A stretch of 64,000 bases of DNA from DAIOEK01 sp964648485 (lineage in GTDB: Bacteria; Chloroflexota; Anaerolineae; Anaerolineales; Anaerolineaceae): assembly GCA_964648485.1 (NCBI GenBank), contig CAZYOF010000005.1, forward strand, positions 124,001-188,000, written 5' to 3'. The translations under genes and the position numbers were made by a program. The first letter of the stretch is position 1. Each line of letters begins with the position of its first letter. Under the pieces are notes generated by a model that did not search any database, was not told the DNA's origin, and was given only the letters and a program-made list of their open reading frames with translations. Positions 43,702 through 52,647 of this stretch are shown here, piece by piece.

Positions 43702-45741
43702 ATGCGAAATAAACTGTTAGTTTTAGTGTCTGTGTTTATTGTGGCATCCATGGTATTGGCTGCCTGCGCTCCCGGTGGGACATCTGAACCGATTGTCCAG
43801 ACCGTGATCGTCGATGGTCAACCTGTGGTTGTAACAGCGACCCCAGAAACAAAAACCTTTACTGCCAAAGACCCCACAGTCTGGGTAGAAGCCACCTTTG
43901 GTGATCCTGAGACATTGGATCCCGCTTTCGATTACGAAACCGCTGGTGGCGGCATCCTTATGCAGGTATATGACACCCTCGTATGGTACAACAAAGACAA
44001 TGCCTCTGATTTCGTTCCTCAGCTGGCAACCGAAGTACCTTCCCTTGAGAATGGTGGCATTTCACCTGATGGTTTGAAAGTCACCTTCAAGATCCGCGAA
44101 GGCGTCAAATTCCATGACGGAACAGACCTGACCGTGGATGATGTTGCTTACACCTTCCAGCGCAACCTGCTGCAGGGCGGAACTGCTTCTCCACAGTGGC
44201 TGTTCACCGAGCCCCTTTTGGGTGTAGGTATTTATGATATTGCCGAAGTTGTTGATGAAACCGGCGCTTTGGATGATGATGCTGCTGGCCTCCAGGCTGC
44301 AGATCCGGCTACTTTGAAAGCTGCATGCGAAAAAGTCACCTCTGCAATCGTTGCTGATCCTGCTACCAATACTGTCACCTTCACTCTGGCTCAGCCATGG
44401 GCACCCTTCATCTCCACCTTCACCGGCGGATGGGGTTCCATCCAGAGCAAAGCCTGGGTACAGGCAAATGGCGGTTGGGATGGTTCATGCGATACCTGGC
44501 AGAATTACTACGGTAAAGTTGCTGAAGATCTGAATGCCACCGCTCTTGGCTCCAGCGCCATGGGCACTGGTCCCTACAAACTGGATAAATGGGCTCCCGG
44601 CGAGGAAATCGTCATGTCCGCCAATGAAGCTTACTGGCGCACTGAACCCATCTGGGAAGGTGGTCCTTCTGGCGTTCCTACCATCAAGAAAGTTATCATC
44701 AAATCCGTTGAAGAATTCAACACCCGCTTAGCCATGCTCCAGGCTGGTGACGCTGACCAGATCACCGTAGGTTCACAGGCTGACTGGCCGATCATGGACA
44801 CCCTGGTTGGCGAGGAATGCGAATATGGTTATGTGAACTGCACCGAAACCGGTGATGGCGCCATCCGCGTTATCCCCACGAATGGTATCAGCTCCCGCAC
44901 CGACCTCTACATGGCATTCGACATCAACACTGATGGTGGTAACAACTTCGTCGGTTCCGGCGATCTCGATGGCAATGGCATCCCCAAGAACTTCTTCTCT
45001 GATGTTCATGTACGCCGCGCCTTCGCATACTGCTTCAACTATGACACCTATCTGAACGACGTTCTCCAGGGTTTGGGCACACGCTCTAAATCAGTCATCT
45101 TCCCCGGAATGATTGGCTATGATGAGAATGCACCCTTCTACGATTACGATCCAGATAAATGCAAAGCTGAATTTGAAGCATCCAAGTGGACCAAGACTGC
45201 TGATGGTTGGGCTCCTGCCGATGATGGCGAAGTCAGCCTGATGGATATGGGCTTCCGCTTCACTGTTGCTTACAACACCGGTAACACTGCCCGCCAGACG
45301 ATTGCTCAGATTCTCCAGAGCGAAGTCAATGCGATCAATGATAAATTCGTGATCGAGGTAACCGGTTTACCATGGGCTACCTTCCTCCAGAACCAGCGCG
45401 CCCGCAAGTTGCCCGTGTTCGTGGTTGGTTGGCAGTCTGATATCTTCGATCCCCATAACTGGGTACAGCCTTACACCACCGGCACCTATGGCAGCCGCCA
45501 GGGTCTACCAAAAGATGTCATGGCTCAATTTGAAGACATCAACACCCGTGGTGTGAGCGAGAACGATCCCGCCAAACGAAAAGCAATCTACGCTGAATTC
45601 AACCAGCTGTTCTATGACACCGTTCCCGGAATCCTGCTCTTCGCAGCCGGTGGACGCCATTACGAACCGCGTTACGTTTCTGGTTGGTACAGCAACCCGA
45701 TGTACGCTGACAACTGGTTCTACGCCCTCAAGAAAAACTAA
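43702..45741 (+). CDS. Peptide ABC transporter substrate-binding lipoprotein
   Basis: A 679-residue family 5 solute-binding protein (DppA/OppA type). The lipoprotein signal ends at VLAAC. The family motif region DGLKVTFKIREGVKFHDGTDLTVDDVAYTFQRN is near residues 125-155, and the C-terminal half has RRAFAYCFNYDTYLNDVLQGLG. It is longer than the usual 530 residues. Its codons are markedly biased to C-ending forms compared with neighbours, as expected for a highly expressed binding protein. ATG 43702 is preferred over a TTG at 43690 that lies in the ribosome-binding site. It sits between the ATPases and permeases of the importer. Confidence 0.94.
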   Translation: MRNKLLVLVSVFIVASMVLAACAPGGTSEPIVQTVIVDGQPVVVTATPETKTFTAKDPTVWVEATFGDPETLDPAFDYETAGGGILMQVYDTLVWYNKDNASDFVPQLATEVPSLENGGISPDGLKVTFKIREGVKFHDGTDLTVDDVAYTFQRNLLQGGTASPQWLFTEPLLGVGIYDIAEVVDETGALDDDAAGLQAADPATLKAACEKVTSAIVADPATNTVTFTLAQPWAPFISTFTGGWGSIQSKAWVQANGGWDGSCDTWQNYYGKVAEDLNATALGSSAMGTGPYKLDKWAPGEEIVMSANEAYWRTEPIWEGGPSGVPTIKKVIIKSVEEFNTRLAMLQAGDADQITVGSQADWPIMDTLVGEECEYGYVNCTETGDGAIRVIPTNGISSRTDLYMAFDINTDGGNNFVGSGDLDGNGIPKNFFSDVHVRRAFAYCFNYDTYLNDVLQGLGTRSKSVIFPGMIGYDENAPFYDYDPDKCKAEFEASKWTKTADGWAPADDGEVSLMDMGFRFTVAYNTGNTARQTIAQILQSEVNAINDKFVIEVTGLPWATFLQNQRARKLPVFVVGWQSDIFDPHNWVQPYTTGTYGSRQGLPKDVMAQFEDINTRGVSENDPAKRKAIYAEFNQLFYDTVPGILLFAAGGRHYEPRYVSGWYSNPMYADNWFYALKKN

Positions 45742-45761
45742 TACTGTAATGTAATGACACT

Positions 45762-45797
45762 GGTTGGAGGAACCTGTTCTTTCAGGTCCCTCCAACC
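45762..45797 (+). other. Strong hairpin between peptide SBP and permease genes
   Basis: GGTTGGAGG-A-ACCTG (45762-45776) pairs with CAGGT-C-CCTCCAACC (45783-45797). No immediate T-run. It probably stabilises an SBP-only message and limits read-through, as in the sugar operon. Confidence 0.7.
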
Positions 45798-45839
45798 ATC
45801 CTTGAATTTTTGCACTTATTCTATTGATGGAGTAAATCC

Positions 45840-46904
45840 ATGACTCAATATATAATCCGTCGTTTGCTACTGCTGCCGGTAATCCTTATCGGTGTGACCA
45901 TCATGATCTTTCTCATGCTTTCTCGTTTAAGCCCCGCAGAACGTGCCGCTTTATATGTTCGCGATATTCCAAAAAACGAAAGGATGATGGACGGCATTAT
46001 CAAGCGGTACGGATTGAATGATCCAATTCCAGTACAATACTGGCACTGGCTTGTAGGTAGAAAAGATACTGAAACAGGTGAGACCAAAGGTGGAATCTTA
46101 CGTGGAGAATTTGGCTACTCACGAACTGGTAATCAAGAAGTATCTTCTCTGATTAAACGCCGTTTTCCGGCGACAATAGAGCTGACCTTGTATTCCATTC
46201 TCCCTATTTTGGGTATTGGTATATGGTTGGGGATTATCGCTGCAGTCAACCATAACAAATTAATTGATCAGGTGGCAAGAGTATTCAGTATTATTGGTTA
46301 TTCTTTCCCATCTTTCGTGTTTGGGTTGCTGGTTCTGATGTTTTTCTATGTACAGTTAGGATGGTTCCCGCCTGGAAGGGTCTCAGACTGGGCAACAGCA
46401 ATAATTGATTCCCCTGTGTTCAAATCTTACACATCTCTGGTAACCATCGATGCACTTCTAAATGGCAGGTTTGATATCTTCCTGGATGCGTTACGGCATA
46501 TGGTGCTACCTATCATCACACTTTCATACATCAATTGGGCATCATTCCTGCGCGTTACCCGCTCTTCTATGTTGGAGACACTTCGCCAGGATTATGTTGT
46601 GACTGCCCGCGCTAAAGGTGTAAAAGAAACCGATGTGGTAAATCGACATGCCCGTCCTAATGCCCTGATACCAGTGGCGACATTAGGCGGATTACTTGTT
46701 GCGGGCTTGTTGGGTGGTGTGGTAATTACCGAAACCATCTTTGAATATCCTGGCATCGGTTCAGCGGCAGGCGCTGCGGCTGCAAATTTGGATGTCATTA
46801 CAGTTTTAGCTTTCACTTTGATGACTGCAGGAATATTAGTTTTAGCAAACTTAATAGTAGATGTAATGTATGCATTCTTAGACCCGCGGGTCAGACTTGC
46901 GTAA
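45840..46904 (+). CDS. Peptide ABC transporter permease (DppB type)
   Basis: A 354-residue inner-membrane permease. It opens MTQYIIRRLLLLPVILIGVTIMIFLML, has the usual six membrane segments, and carries the EAA loop DYVVTARAKGVKETDVVNRHARPNALIPV. The C-terminus ends VDVMYAFLDPRVRLA. Extra residues between segments 1 and 2 (about 75-100) make it longer than E. coli DppB. GGAG precedes ATG 45840, and the dppC-like gene follows after 12 bp. Confidence 0.94.
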   Translation: MTQYIIRRLLLLPVILIGVTIMIFLMLSRLSPAERAALYVRDIPKNERMMDGIIKRYGLNDPIPVQYWHWLVGRKDTETGETKGGILRGEFGYSRTGNQEVSSLIKRRFPATIELTLYSILPILGIGIWLGIIAAVNHNKLIDQVARVFSIIGYSFPSFVFGLLVLMFFYVQLGWFPPGRVSDWATAIIDSPVFKSYTSLVTIDALLNGRFDIFLDALRHMVLPIITLSYINWASFLRVTRSSMLETLRQDYVVTARAKGVKETDVVNRHARPNALIPVATLGGLLVAGLLGGVVITETIFEYPGIGSAAGAAAANLDVITVLAFTLMTAGILVLANLIVDVMYAFLDPRVRLA

Positions 46905-46916
46905 AGGAGGCAGCCA

Positions 46917-47954
46917 ATGACAACCGCACCCAATGAATTAAAGCATATCGATATTGACGATCTCCCACAGCGCAAGATCAGTAAGCTGGAACAGACTATC
47001 GGTCCAGAATTCTATCGAATTCTGATGGGGATTTTACGAAATCCTCTGTCTGTTATTGGTACATCATTAATCCTGTTCTTTATTTTTGTGGCAGTATTTG
47101 CGCCAGCAATCATCCCCCAGGTAAATACCAGGGATGCCTATATGATTCCACGGGATGGTTTTTCTCCAGTTCCAAAGGAACCGGGGACGGTCTGGAAACA
47201 AAACGCACCGGCTATTCCATTCTGGTATGGAATTACCGGCAAGGACGAATGGGTTCATATTTTCGGTACTGCGAGTGGACAGTGGGATATATTCTATGGT
47301 GTAGTATGGGGAACCCGAACCGCATTAAAAGTGGGTGTGATTATTGAAGGAATAACACTATTACTGGGAATCCTTCTTGGCAGTCTATCTGCTTTTTATG
47401 GAGGATGGGTGGATGTTGTTTTACAGCGTATTACTGAAATTTTCATGGCTTTCCCATTTCTACTGGCAGCCCTCACACTTTCTGCAATTCTTACACCCGT
47501 GCTGGGGAAAGGATTATGGCCTGCCACCATTGCCTTGATTGCCTTCGGGTGGATGGGCTATTCTCGTCTAATCCGAGGGGATATTCTATCTGTCCGTGAA
47601 CGCGATTATGTAATGGCTGCGCGGGTTGTGGGTGCAAAAGATAGCCGCATTCTGCTCCGCCACATCATTCCAAACGCTATCTACCCGACCCTCGTTGTTG
47701 CTTCATTGGATATCGGTAGTATCGTGATTTCATTTGCTGCCCTTAGCTTCCTTGGTATTGGTACTGAGGCTGGTTATGCAGACTGGGGTCAGCTTATCAG
47801 CTTTGCCCGCAGCTGGATACCTCAACTGGCGAAGTACTGGTACATCGTTGTTTATCCGGGTGTGACACTGATATTATTTGTACTGGGCTGGAACCTGGTG
47901 GGTGATGCTCTGCGCGACATCATGGATCCACGAATGCGTGGACGCGGCGCATAA
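46917..47954 (+). CDS. Peptide ABC transporter permease (DppC type)
   Basis: A 345-residue permease partner of the DppB-type protein. An N-terminal cytoplasmic stretch of about 45 residues is followed by six hydrophobic segments. The EAA loop is DYVMAARVVGAKDSRILLRHIIPNAIYPT, and the C-terminus VGDALRDIMDPRMRGRG is typical. AAAGGAGG lies before the ATG. A strong terminator follows, closing the five-gene importer operon (ATPase, ATPase, SBP, permease, permease). Confidence 0.95.
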   Translation: MTTAPNELKHIDIDDLPQRKISKLEQTIGPEFYRILMGILRNPLSVIGTSLILFFIFVAVFAPAIIPQVNTRDAYMIPRDGFSPVPKEPGTVWKQNAPAIPFWYGITGKDEWVHIFGTASGQWDIFYGVVWGTRTALKVGVIIEGITLLLGILLGSLSAFYGGWVDVVLQRITEIFMAFPFLLAALTLSAILTPVLGKGLWPATIALIAFGWMGYSRLIRGDILSVRERDYVMAARVVGAKDSRILLRHIIPNAIYPTLVVASLDIGSIVISFAALSFLGIGTEAGYADWGQLISFARSWIPQLAKYWYIVVYPGVTLILFVLGWNLVGDALRDIMDPRMRGRGA

Positions 47955-47978
47955 TCTAGAAATCCATTGATCGACCAG

Positions 47979-48013
47979 CATCCGGGCAAAAGTATATTTG
48001 CCCGGATGTTTTT
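47979..48013 (+). terminator. Intrinsic terminator after the peptide importer
   Basis: CATCCGGGCAAA / TTTGCCCGGATG (47979-47990, 47997-48008) around AGTATA, followed by TTTTT. Confidence 0.92.
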
Positions 48014-48044
48014 ATGTGATATCCAGCTTCGGGCTTTTCCAATG

Positions 48045-48050
48045 TATAAT
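48045..48050 (+). promoter_or_regulatory. -10 box close to the cytochrome start
   Basis: TATAAT ends 11 nt before ATG 48062. The leader would be about 5 nt, with no Shine-Dalgarno and no clear -35. Confidence 0.45.
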
Positions 48051-48061
48051 AAATTTCATCT

Positions 48062-48643
48062 ATGCCTGCGAAAAAATACATCCATATCCTATTTCCTTTC
48101 CTTTTTGTCTTCTTATTCCTGTTAATGGGCGTTGTATCCTGTTCAACTGAGAAGGTGGTCATGCCTATTGTTCCGAAAACAGCGGTACCCGGACAAATGA
48201 AAAGGGATGACCCTCTCACCTGCCCGACTGTGCCTGCACAGCCGAGCCAGGCGGAACAAGGGGCATATGTTTATTGCCAGGTATGTATGACCTGTCATGG
48301 TGATGTAGGTCAGGGTTTGGATGAATGGCGCGCAGAACTAGATCCCCCGGATAATAACTGCTTCCAGGCAAAATGCCACGGCAAGCGCCATCCACCTGAG
48401 GGTTTTGAAATACCACCTTTTGCACCAGTGGTAATGGGTGTGGGCGTTCTCGATCATTATGGAAATGCACAAGCATTGCACGATGATATGGTTGAAACGA
48501 TGCCATGGTGGAATCCCGGTTACTTAACACCGGATGAATACTGGCAGATTACCGCTTTTCTATTGGAAGCGAATGGCGTATCACTTGGTCCAATCACTTT
48601 AAGTGATTTGACAGCTCCGCTAATACAAATTGATACCAAATAA
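48062..48643 (+). CDS. c-type cytochrome lipoprotein with CxxCH and CX4CH
   Basis: A 193-residue exported haem protein. The N-terminal signal is strongly hydrophobic (ILFPFLFVFLFLLMGVVSC) and ends at a lipobox Cys. A standard haem site CMTCH is at residues 75-79. A second site, CFQAKCH (Cys100, Cys105, His106), has four residues between the cysteines, a rarer but known haem-attachment spacing. WNPGYLTPDEYWQITAFLLEANG near the C-terminus is the usual cytochrome c helix. It precedes a peptide-binding lipoprotein by 19 bp. The electron-transfer partner is not evident. Confidence 0.83.
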   Translation: MPAKKYIHILFPFLFVFLFLLMGVVSCSTEKVVMPIVPKTAVPGQMKRDDPLTCPTVPAQPSQAEQGAYVYCQVCMTCHGDVGQGLDEWRAELDPPDNNCFQAKCHGKRHPPEGFEIPPFAPVVMGVGVLDHYGNAQALHDDMVETMPWWNPGYLTPDEYWQITAFLLEANGVSLGPITLSDLTAPLIQIDTK

Positions 48644-48662
48644 CATCTTAACGGATAGGATA

Positions 48663-50612
48663 ATGCAAAGATTAACAACAATTTCTGCACTCTTGCTAAT
48701 AATATTTTCAATTTTGTTAACTTCCTGTAATGGCACAGCAGTTGAAACTCCCACCGCTACGCTACCCGCAGAACCTACCGCCACCTCAATCCCGCCAACT
48801 GCAACACCGATTCCAAAGGTCCTGAATGTGTGTATTGGGCAGGAACCGGAAAGCCTTTATTTGTATTCCGGAAGTAGAAATCAATCTACCTGGTCTGTAT
48901 TAGAAGCCTTGTATGATGGTCCGATTGATTATGTCCAATATGAATACAAACCGGTTATTCTGACAAAAATCCCCTCCCTGCAGGATGGAGACGCACAAAT
49001 TCAACCTGTAAACGTGAAACAAGGGATGTATATTGTTGATGCATATGGCGTGATGCGCGCGTTACAAAAAGGGGTGAAGTACCTTCCTTCTGAATGCACT
49101 TCTGCCGATTGCGTCTTGGAATATTCCGGGACGGGGGATGTGACCATGGATCAGTTGGTGGTCAAATATCAACTCAAAGAGGGTATTAAGTGGTCAGATG
49201 GAACACCGGTAAAGAGTTCTGATTCTGTGTTTTCTTTCAAGTTGGCTGGCAGCCAGGCATATACAGGCAATAAAGATTTGATCTTTAAGACAGAATCTTA
49301 CATCGCTTTGGATGAGTATTCAACCCAATGGATCGGGCTGCCCGGTTTTAGAGACCAACAATATATGACCCATTTCTGGATTCCCCAACCAGAGCATATT
49401 TTCAGCGGTAAAACTCCTGAATCGATCGCAGCTGACCCGCTGGCAAGAGAAAAACCAATCGGCTGGGGTCCATTCACAGTAGGAGAATGGGTTGCTGGTG
49501 ATCATATTACATTACAGAAGAATCCAGATTACTTCAGGGCATCAGAGGGTTTGCCACGGGTAGATTACGTGAATATTCGTTTTCTAATGACAACCCCAGA
49601 ACAAAGTATCGAAGCATTGCTAACGAAAGAATGTGATATTGTAGATGAATCGACATTATTTGATGAACAAATTTCCACGATCTTGCAGCTAAAAGATGCT
49701 GGAAAACTAAATGCTGTGATCAGCCCTTCTCCCGTATGGGAGGCGCTGTATTTTGGTATTTCTCCTGCCAGTTACGACGATGGTTACCTGCCAGGCATGG
49801 GTGACCGCCAGGATCTCTTTGGAGATGCCCGTACACGCAAGGCACTGACGATGTGTATCAACCGCGAAAAAATTATCAGCGATTATTGGTCGGGAACCAG
49901 CGTAGTGCCTGTTAGTATGCTTGACAGAGCGAATCCACTCAGCCTTGGACAGGATATGCTCATTCCATATGATCCTTCTCAGGCAAATGCACTGCTTGAA
50001 GAAATCGGCTGGAAAGATATGGATCAGAATCCTGCTACTCCGCGTGTCGCAGTAAACATTCCCACCGTTTTCCTGGGTACACCATTGCAGTTCACATACT
50101 ACACCACCAATGCGGCATTAAGAAAACTCGTAAGTTCTCAAATTGTGTCTGACCTTTCTGCTTGCGGGGTATCCGTTTCTGTAAAGGAGTACACGCCGGA
50201 AGATCTGTTTGCAAATGGACCGGAAGGACCACTGTTTGGCAGAACCTTTGATGCGGCGTCTCTTTCGTGGAGCCCAAGTACCATGCCTGCATGCCAATTC
50301 TTTTCATCATCTCACATTCCCGCTGCCGAAAATGCCTGGTATGGAGAGAATATCGCTGGATTTAACAATAAAGAATTTGATGCAGCGTGTCTGACCGCCA
50401 GTTCCACGCTCCCGGGAGAGCCAGCATACACAGAAGCGAATCAAGCTGTTCAAAAAGTATTTGTTGACCAACTTCCTGTGATACCGCTTTACCAATACGT
50501 ACGTATTGGTATCTCCCAGCCGGATCTCTGCGGGTATTATATGGATGCTACTTCTCGCAGCAGCCTGTGGAATATCGAAAACATCGAACCGGGTCCCGCC
50601 TGTTCCAATTAG
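48663..50612 (+). CDS. Family 5 peptide-binding lipoprotein (second copy)
   Basis: A 649-residue solute-binding protein of the DppA/OppA family. It has lipobox SILLTSC and a Thr/Pro-rich linker (TPTATLPAEPTATSIPPTATP), then VLNVCIGQEPESLYLYSG. The family motif YQLKEGIKWSDGTPVKSSDSVFSFKL is present. It is not closely similar to the SBP at 43702 and has no permeases of its own, so it may serve the importer upstream or act as a sensor. ATG 48663 has AGGA upstream and is preferred over TTG 48630. It follows the cytochrome gene closely. Confidence 0.88.
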   Translation: MQRLTTISALLLIIFSILLTSCNGTAVETPTATLPAEPTATSIPPTATPIPKVLNVCIGQEPESLYLYSGSRNQSTWSVLEALYDGPIDYVQYEYKPVILTKIPSLQDGDAQIQPVNVKQGMYIVDAYGVMRALQKGVKYLPSECTSADCVLEYSGTGDVTMDQLVVKYQLKEGIKWSDGTPVKSSDSVFSFKLAGSQAYTGNKDLIFKTESYIALDEYSTQWIGLPGFRDQQYMTHFWIPQPEHIFSGKTPESIAADPLAREKPIGWGPFTVGEWVAGDHITLQKNPDYFRASEGLPRVDYVNIRFLMTTPEQSIEALLTKECDIVDESTLFDEQISTILQLKDAGKLNAVISPSPVWEALYFGISPASYDDGYLPGMGDRQDLFGDARTRKALTMCINREKIISDYWSGTSVVPVSMLDRANPLSLGQDMLIPYDPSQANALLEEIGWKDMDQNPATPRVAVNIPTVFLGTPLQFTYYTTNAALRKLVSSQIVSDLSACGVSVSVKEYTPEDLFANGPEGPLFGRTFDAASLSWSPSTMPACQFFSSSHIPAAENAWYGENIAGFNNKEFDAACLTASSTLPGEPAYTEANQAVQKVFVDQLPVIPLYQYVRIGISQPDLCGYYMDATSRSSLWNIENIEPGPACSN

Positions 50613-50679
50613 AGGTAATTTTTGGGAATTTGTGGATCCATTTTTATACTGATAATTTGCGATTCCAGACTGGCGAGTC

Positions 50680-50685
50680 TATAAT
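50680..50685 (+). promoter_or_regulatory. -10 box close to the dnaG start
   Basis: TATAAT ends 11 nt before ATG 50697. There is no Shine-Dalgarno; the leader would be about 5 nt. Confidence 0.45.
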
Positions 50686-50696
50686 TCCTTTACCTT

Positions 50697-52631
50697 ATGA
50701 CAGCAATAGATGATATTAAAGAACGTCTGGATATCGTTGATATCGTTTCAGAGACGGTCAAACTCCGAAAAACCGGTAAGAATTTCACCGGTTTTTGTCC
50801 ATTCCATCCGAATGTGCATACCCCGGCTTTCGTAGTATTTCCTGATTCGGGCACATGGCGTTGCTTTGGTCAATGCAATGAGGGTGGTGATATCTTTAAA
50901 TTTATTATGAAACGGGAGGGCTGGGATTTCGCCCAGACCTTAAAAAACCTAGCGGAGCGCGCTGGTGTTCAATTAGAACCCTTATCTCAACAACGGGTCG
51001 AACAAGATGAAGCGCAAAACAGAATTAGTAAGTTGCTAGAAGATGTGGTTATTTATTATCATGATCTCTTGAAAACCCACCCTGCTGGAAAACAGGCGCT
51101 TTCTTATCTTCAGCAACGCGGATTAACCGACCAGACAATTGAAAAATTTATGCTGGGTTTTGCCCTACCCGGCTGGGATAATCTGCTCCAACACATGAAT
51201 AGCAGAAACATTCCTAATGAATATTTACTGGAGGCAGGTTTACTTTCTGAGAGAGATGATGGAGGTGTGTACGATCGGTTCCGTAACCGCATTATGATAC
51301 CCATCAGGGATGCTCAGGGGCATATGGCGGGGTTCGGAGCGAGAATCATTGACCCGAATGATGTGCCCAAGTTTCTTAATTCGCCTCAAACAGCCATCTT
51401 CGATAAAGGACGTCTGCTCTATGGGATGGATGCTGCACGAAAGAGTATCCGCGCGATGGATCAAGCGGTGGTGGTAGAAGGATATCTGGATGTTATTATG
51501 CTGCATCAGGCGGGTTATACCAATACGGTCTCTCCGATGGGGACTGCGCTGACCGAAGATCAATTACGGATGGTGAAGAAATTTACCCGAAGGCTGGTTC
51601 TCGCCCTGGATGCAGATGCAGCCGGAGAAAAAGCTACTCTGCGGGGATTGCAGATTGCCCGGGAAGCAATGGATCATGAAACAGAAATCAGTTTTGATGT
51701 ACGTGGACTTCTACGACATGAAGCCCGCTTACAGGCAGACATCAGGGTCACCACGATTCCTGAGGGAATGGACCCGGACGAAGTTGTCTTAAGAGATCCT
51801 CTTGAATGGAAACAAATTCTGGATTCAGCGAAACCTCTGGTGGTACATGTGATGGAAACACTTGCCAGTGATCAGGATATTCATGACCCAAAGGTGAAGC
51901 AGGATATTGCCAGCCAGGTGATGCCATTGATTGATGATGTGCCAAACCTCGTAGAGCGGGATGCCTACCGGCAAAGACTGGCTCGTTTATTGAAACTTGA
52001 TGAAAGCACCCTGGCAGGGTTTGCGCCTCGATTAAAAACTGTTGTTCGTCCTTTCTCTAGAACCCGACGGCAACAACTTCAGAAACAAGAGGCAGATCAG
52101 GTAACTAAGTCTGGCTCGGCGGTCCATTTGCTGGATCCTCTTCAACCTCTGGAAAAGCACTTACTTTCCACCTTGCTACAGCAGCCGGATATGCTGTACA
52201 GGCTGGACCGAATGTTGCAACAAAACAATCTGGATAGGCTGAAAGATGCCGATTTCAGCTTAACCCAAAATCAGCACCTCTTTATACTCATCCAGGAATC
52301 GCTGAACCAGGATGAATTGGACCCGATAGTATATATCCAGGATCGGAAAATTATCGGGATGGATTCTTACATTGATGGTACGCAGAAAATAAATATGGAT
52401 ACTGGTAAGAAATTTGATGATATGCTGGCTGATTGTTTTCGTACAATTCTCCGCATGCGTCAAATATCTATCCATCAAAATTTACAGGAGATGAAATATC
52501 TTCAAGAGGATGGAGAAGAGAATAAGACTGATGAAGCCATCCAGTATCAGCGCCAGGTGTATTTGTACTCTCAAGAGCTTCGGAAAATTACTTTAGCTCT
52601 CGGTACACTCACCCGGTTAAAAACCTCATAG
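50697..52631 (+). CDS. dnaG: DNA primase DnaG
   Basis: The replication primase, 644 residues. The N-terminal zinc-binding domain reads FCPFHPNVHTPAFVVFPDSG then WRCFGQCNEGGD, so the last Cys pair is CX3C in place of the usual CXXC. The Toprim catalytic core has VVVEGYLDVIMLHQAG and LVLALDADAAGEKATLRGL, with the metal-binding acidic residues. A helical C-terminal domain for helicase contact follows. It begins the dnaG-rpoD unit; rpoD starts 16 nt downstream. Confidence 0.95.
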   Translation: MTAIDDIKERLDIVDIVSETVKLRKTGKNFTGFCPFHPNVHTPAFVVFPDSGTWRCFGQCNEGGDIFKFIMKREGWDFAQTLKNLAERAGVQLEPLSQQRVEQDEAQNRISKLLEDVVIYYHDLLKTHPAGKQALSYLQQRGLTDQTIEKFMLGFALPGWDNLLQHMNSRNIPNEYLLEAGLLSERDDGGVYDRFRNRIMIPIRDAQGHMAGFGARIIDPNDVPKFLNSPQTAIFDKGRLLYGMDAARKSIRAMDQAVVVEGYLDVIMLHQAGYTNTVSPMGTALTEDQLRMVKKFTRRLVLALDADAAGEKATLRGLQIAREAMDHETEISFDVRGLLRHEARLQADIRVTTIPEGMDPDEVVLRDPLEWKQILDSAKPLVVHVMETLASDQDIHDPKVKQDIASQVMPLIDDVPNLVERDAYRQRLARLLKLDESTLAGFAPRLKTVVRPFSRTRRQQLQKQEADQVTKSGSAVHLLDPLQPLEKHLLSTLLQQPDMLYRLDRMLQQNNLDRLKDADFSLTQNQHLFILIQESLNQDELDPIVYIQDRKIIGMDSYIDGTQKINMDTGKKFDDMLADCFRTILRMRQISIHQNLQEMKYLQEDGEENKTDEAIQYQRQVYLYSQELRKITLALGTLTRLKTS

Positions 52632-52647
52632 ATTGGCGGAACAGATT

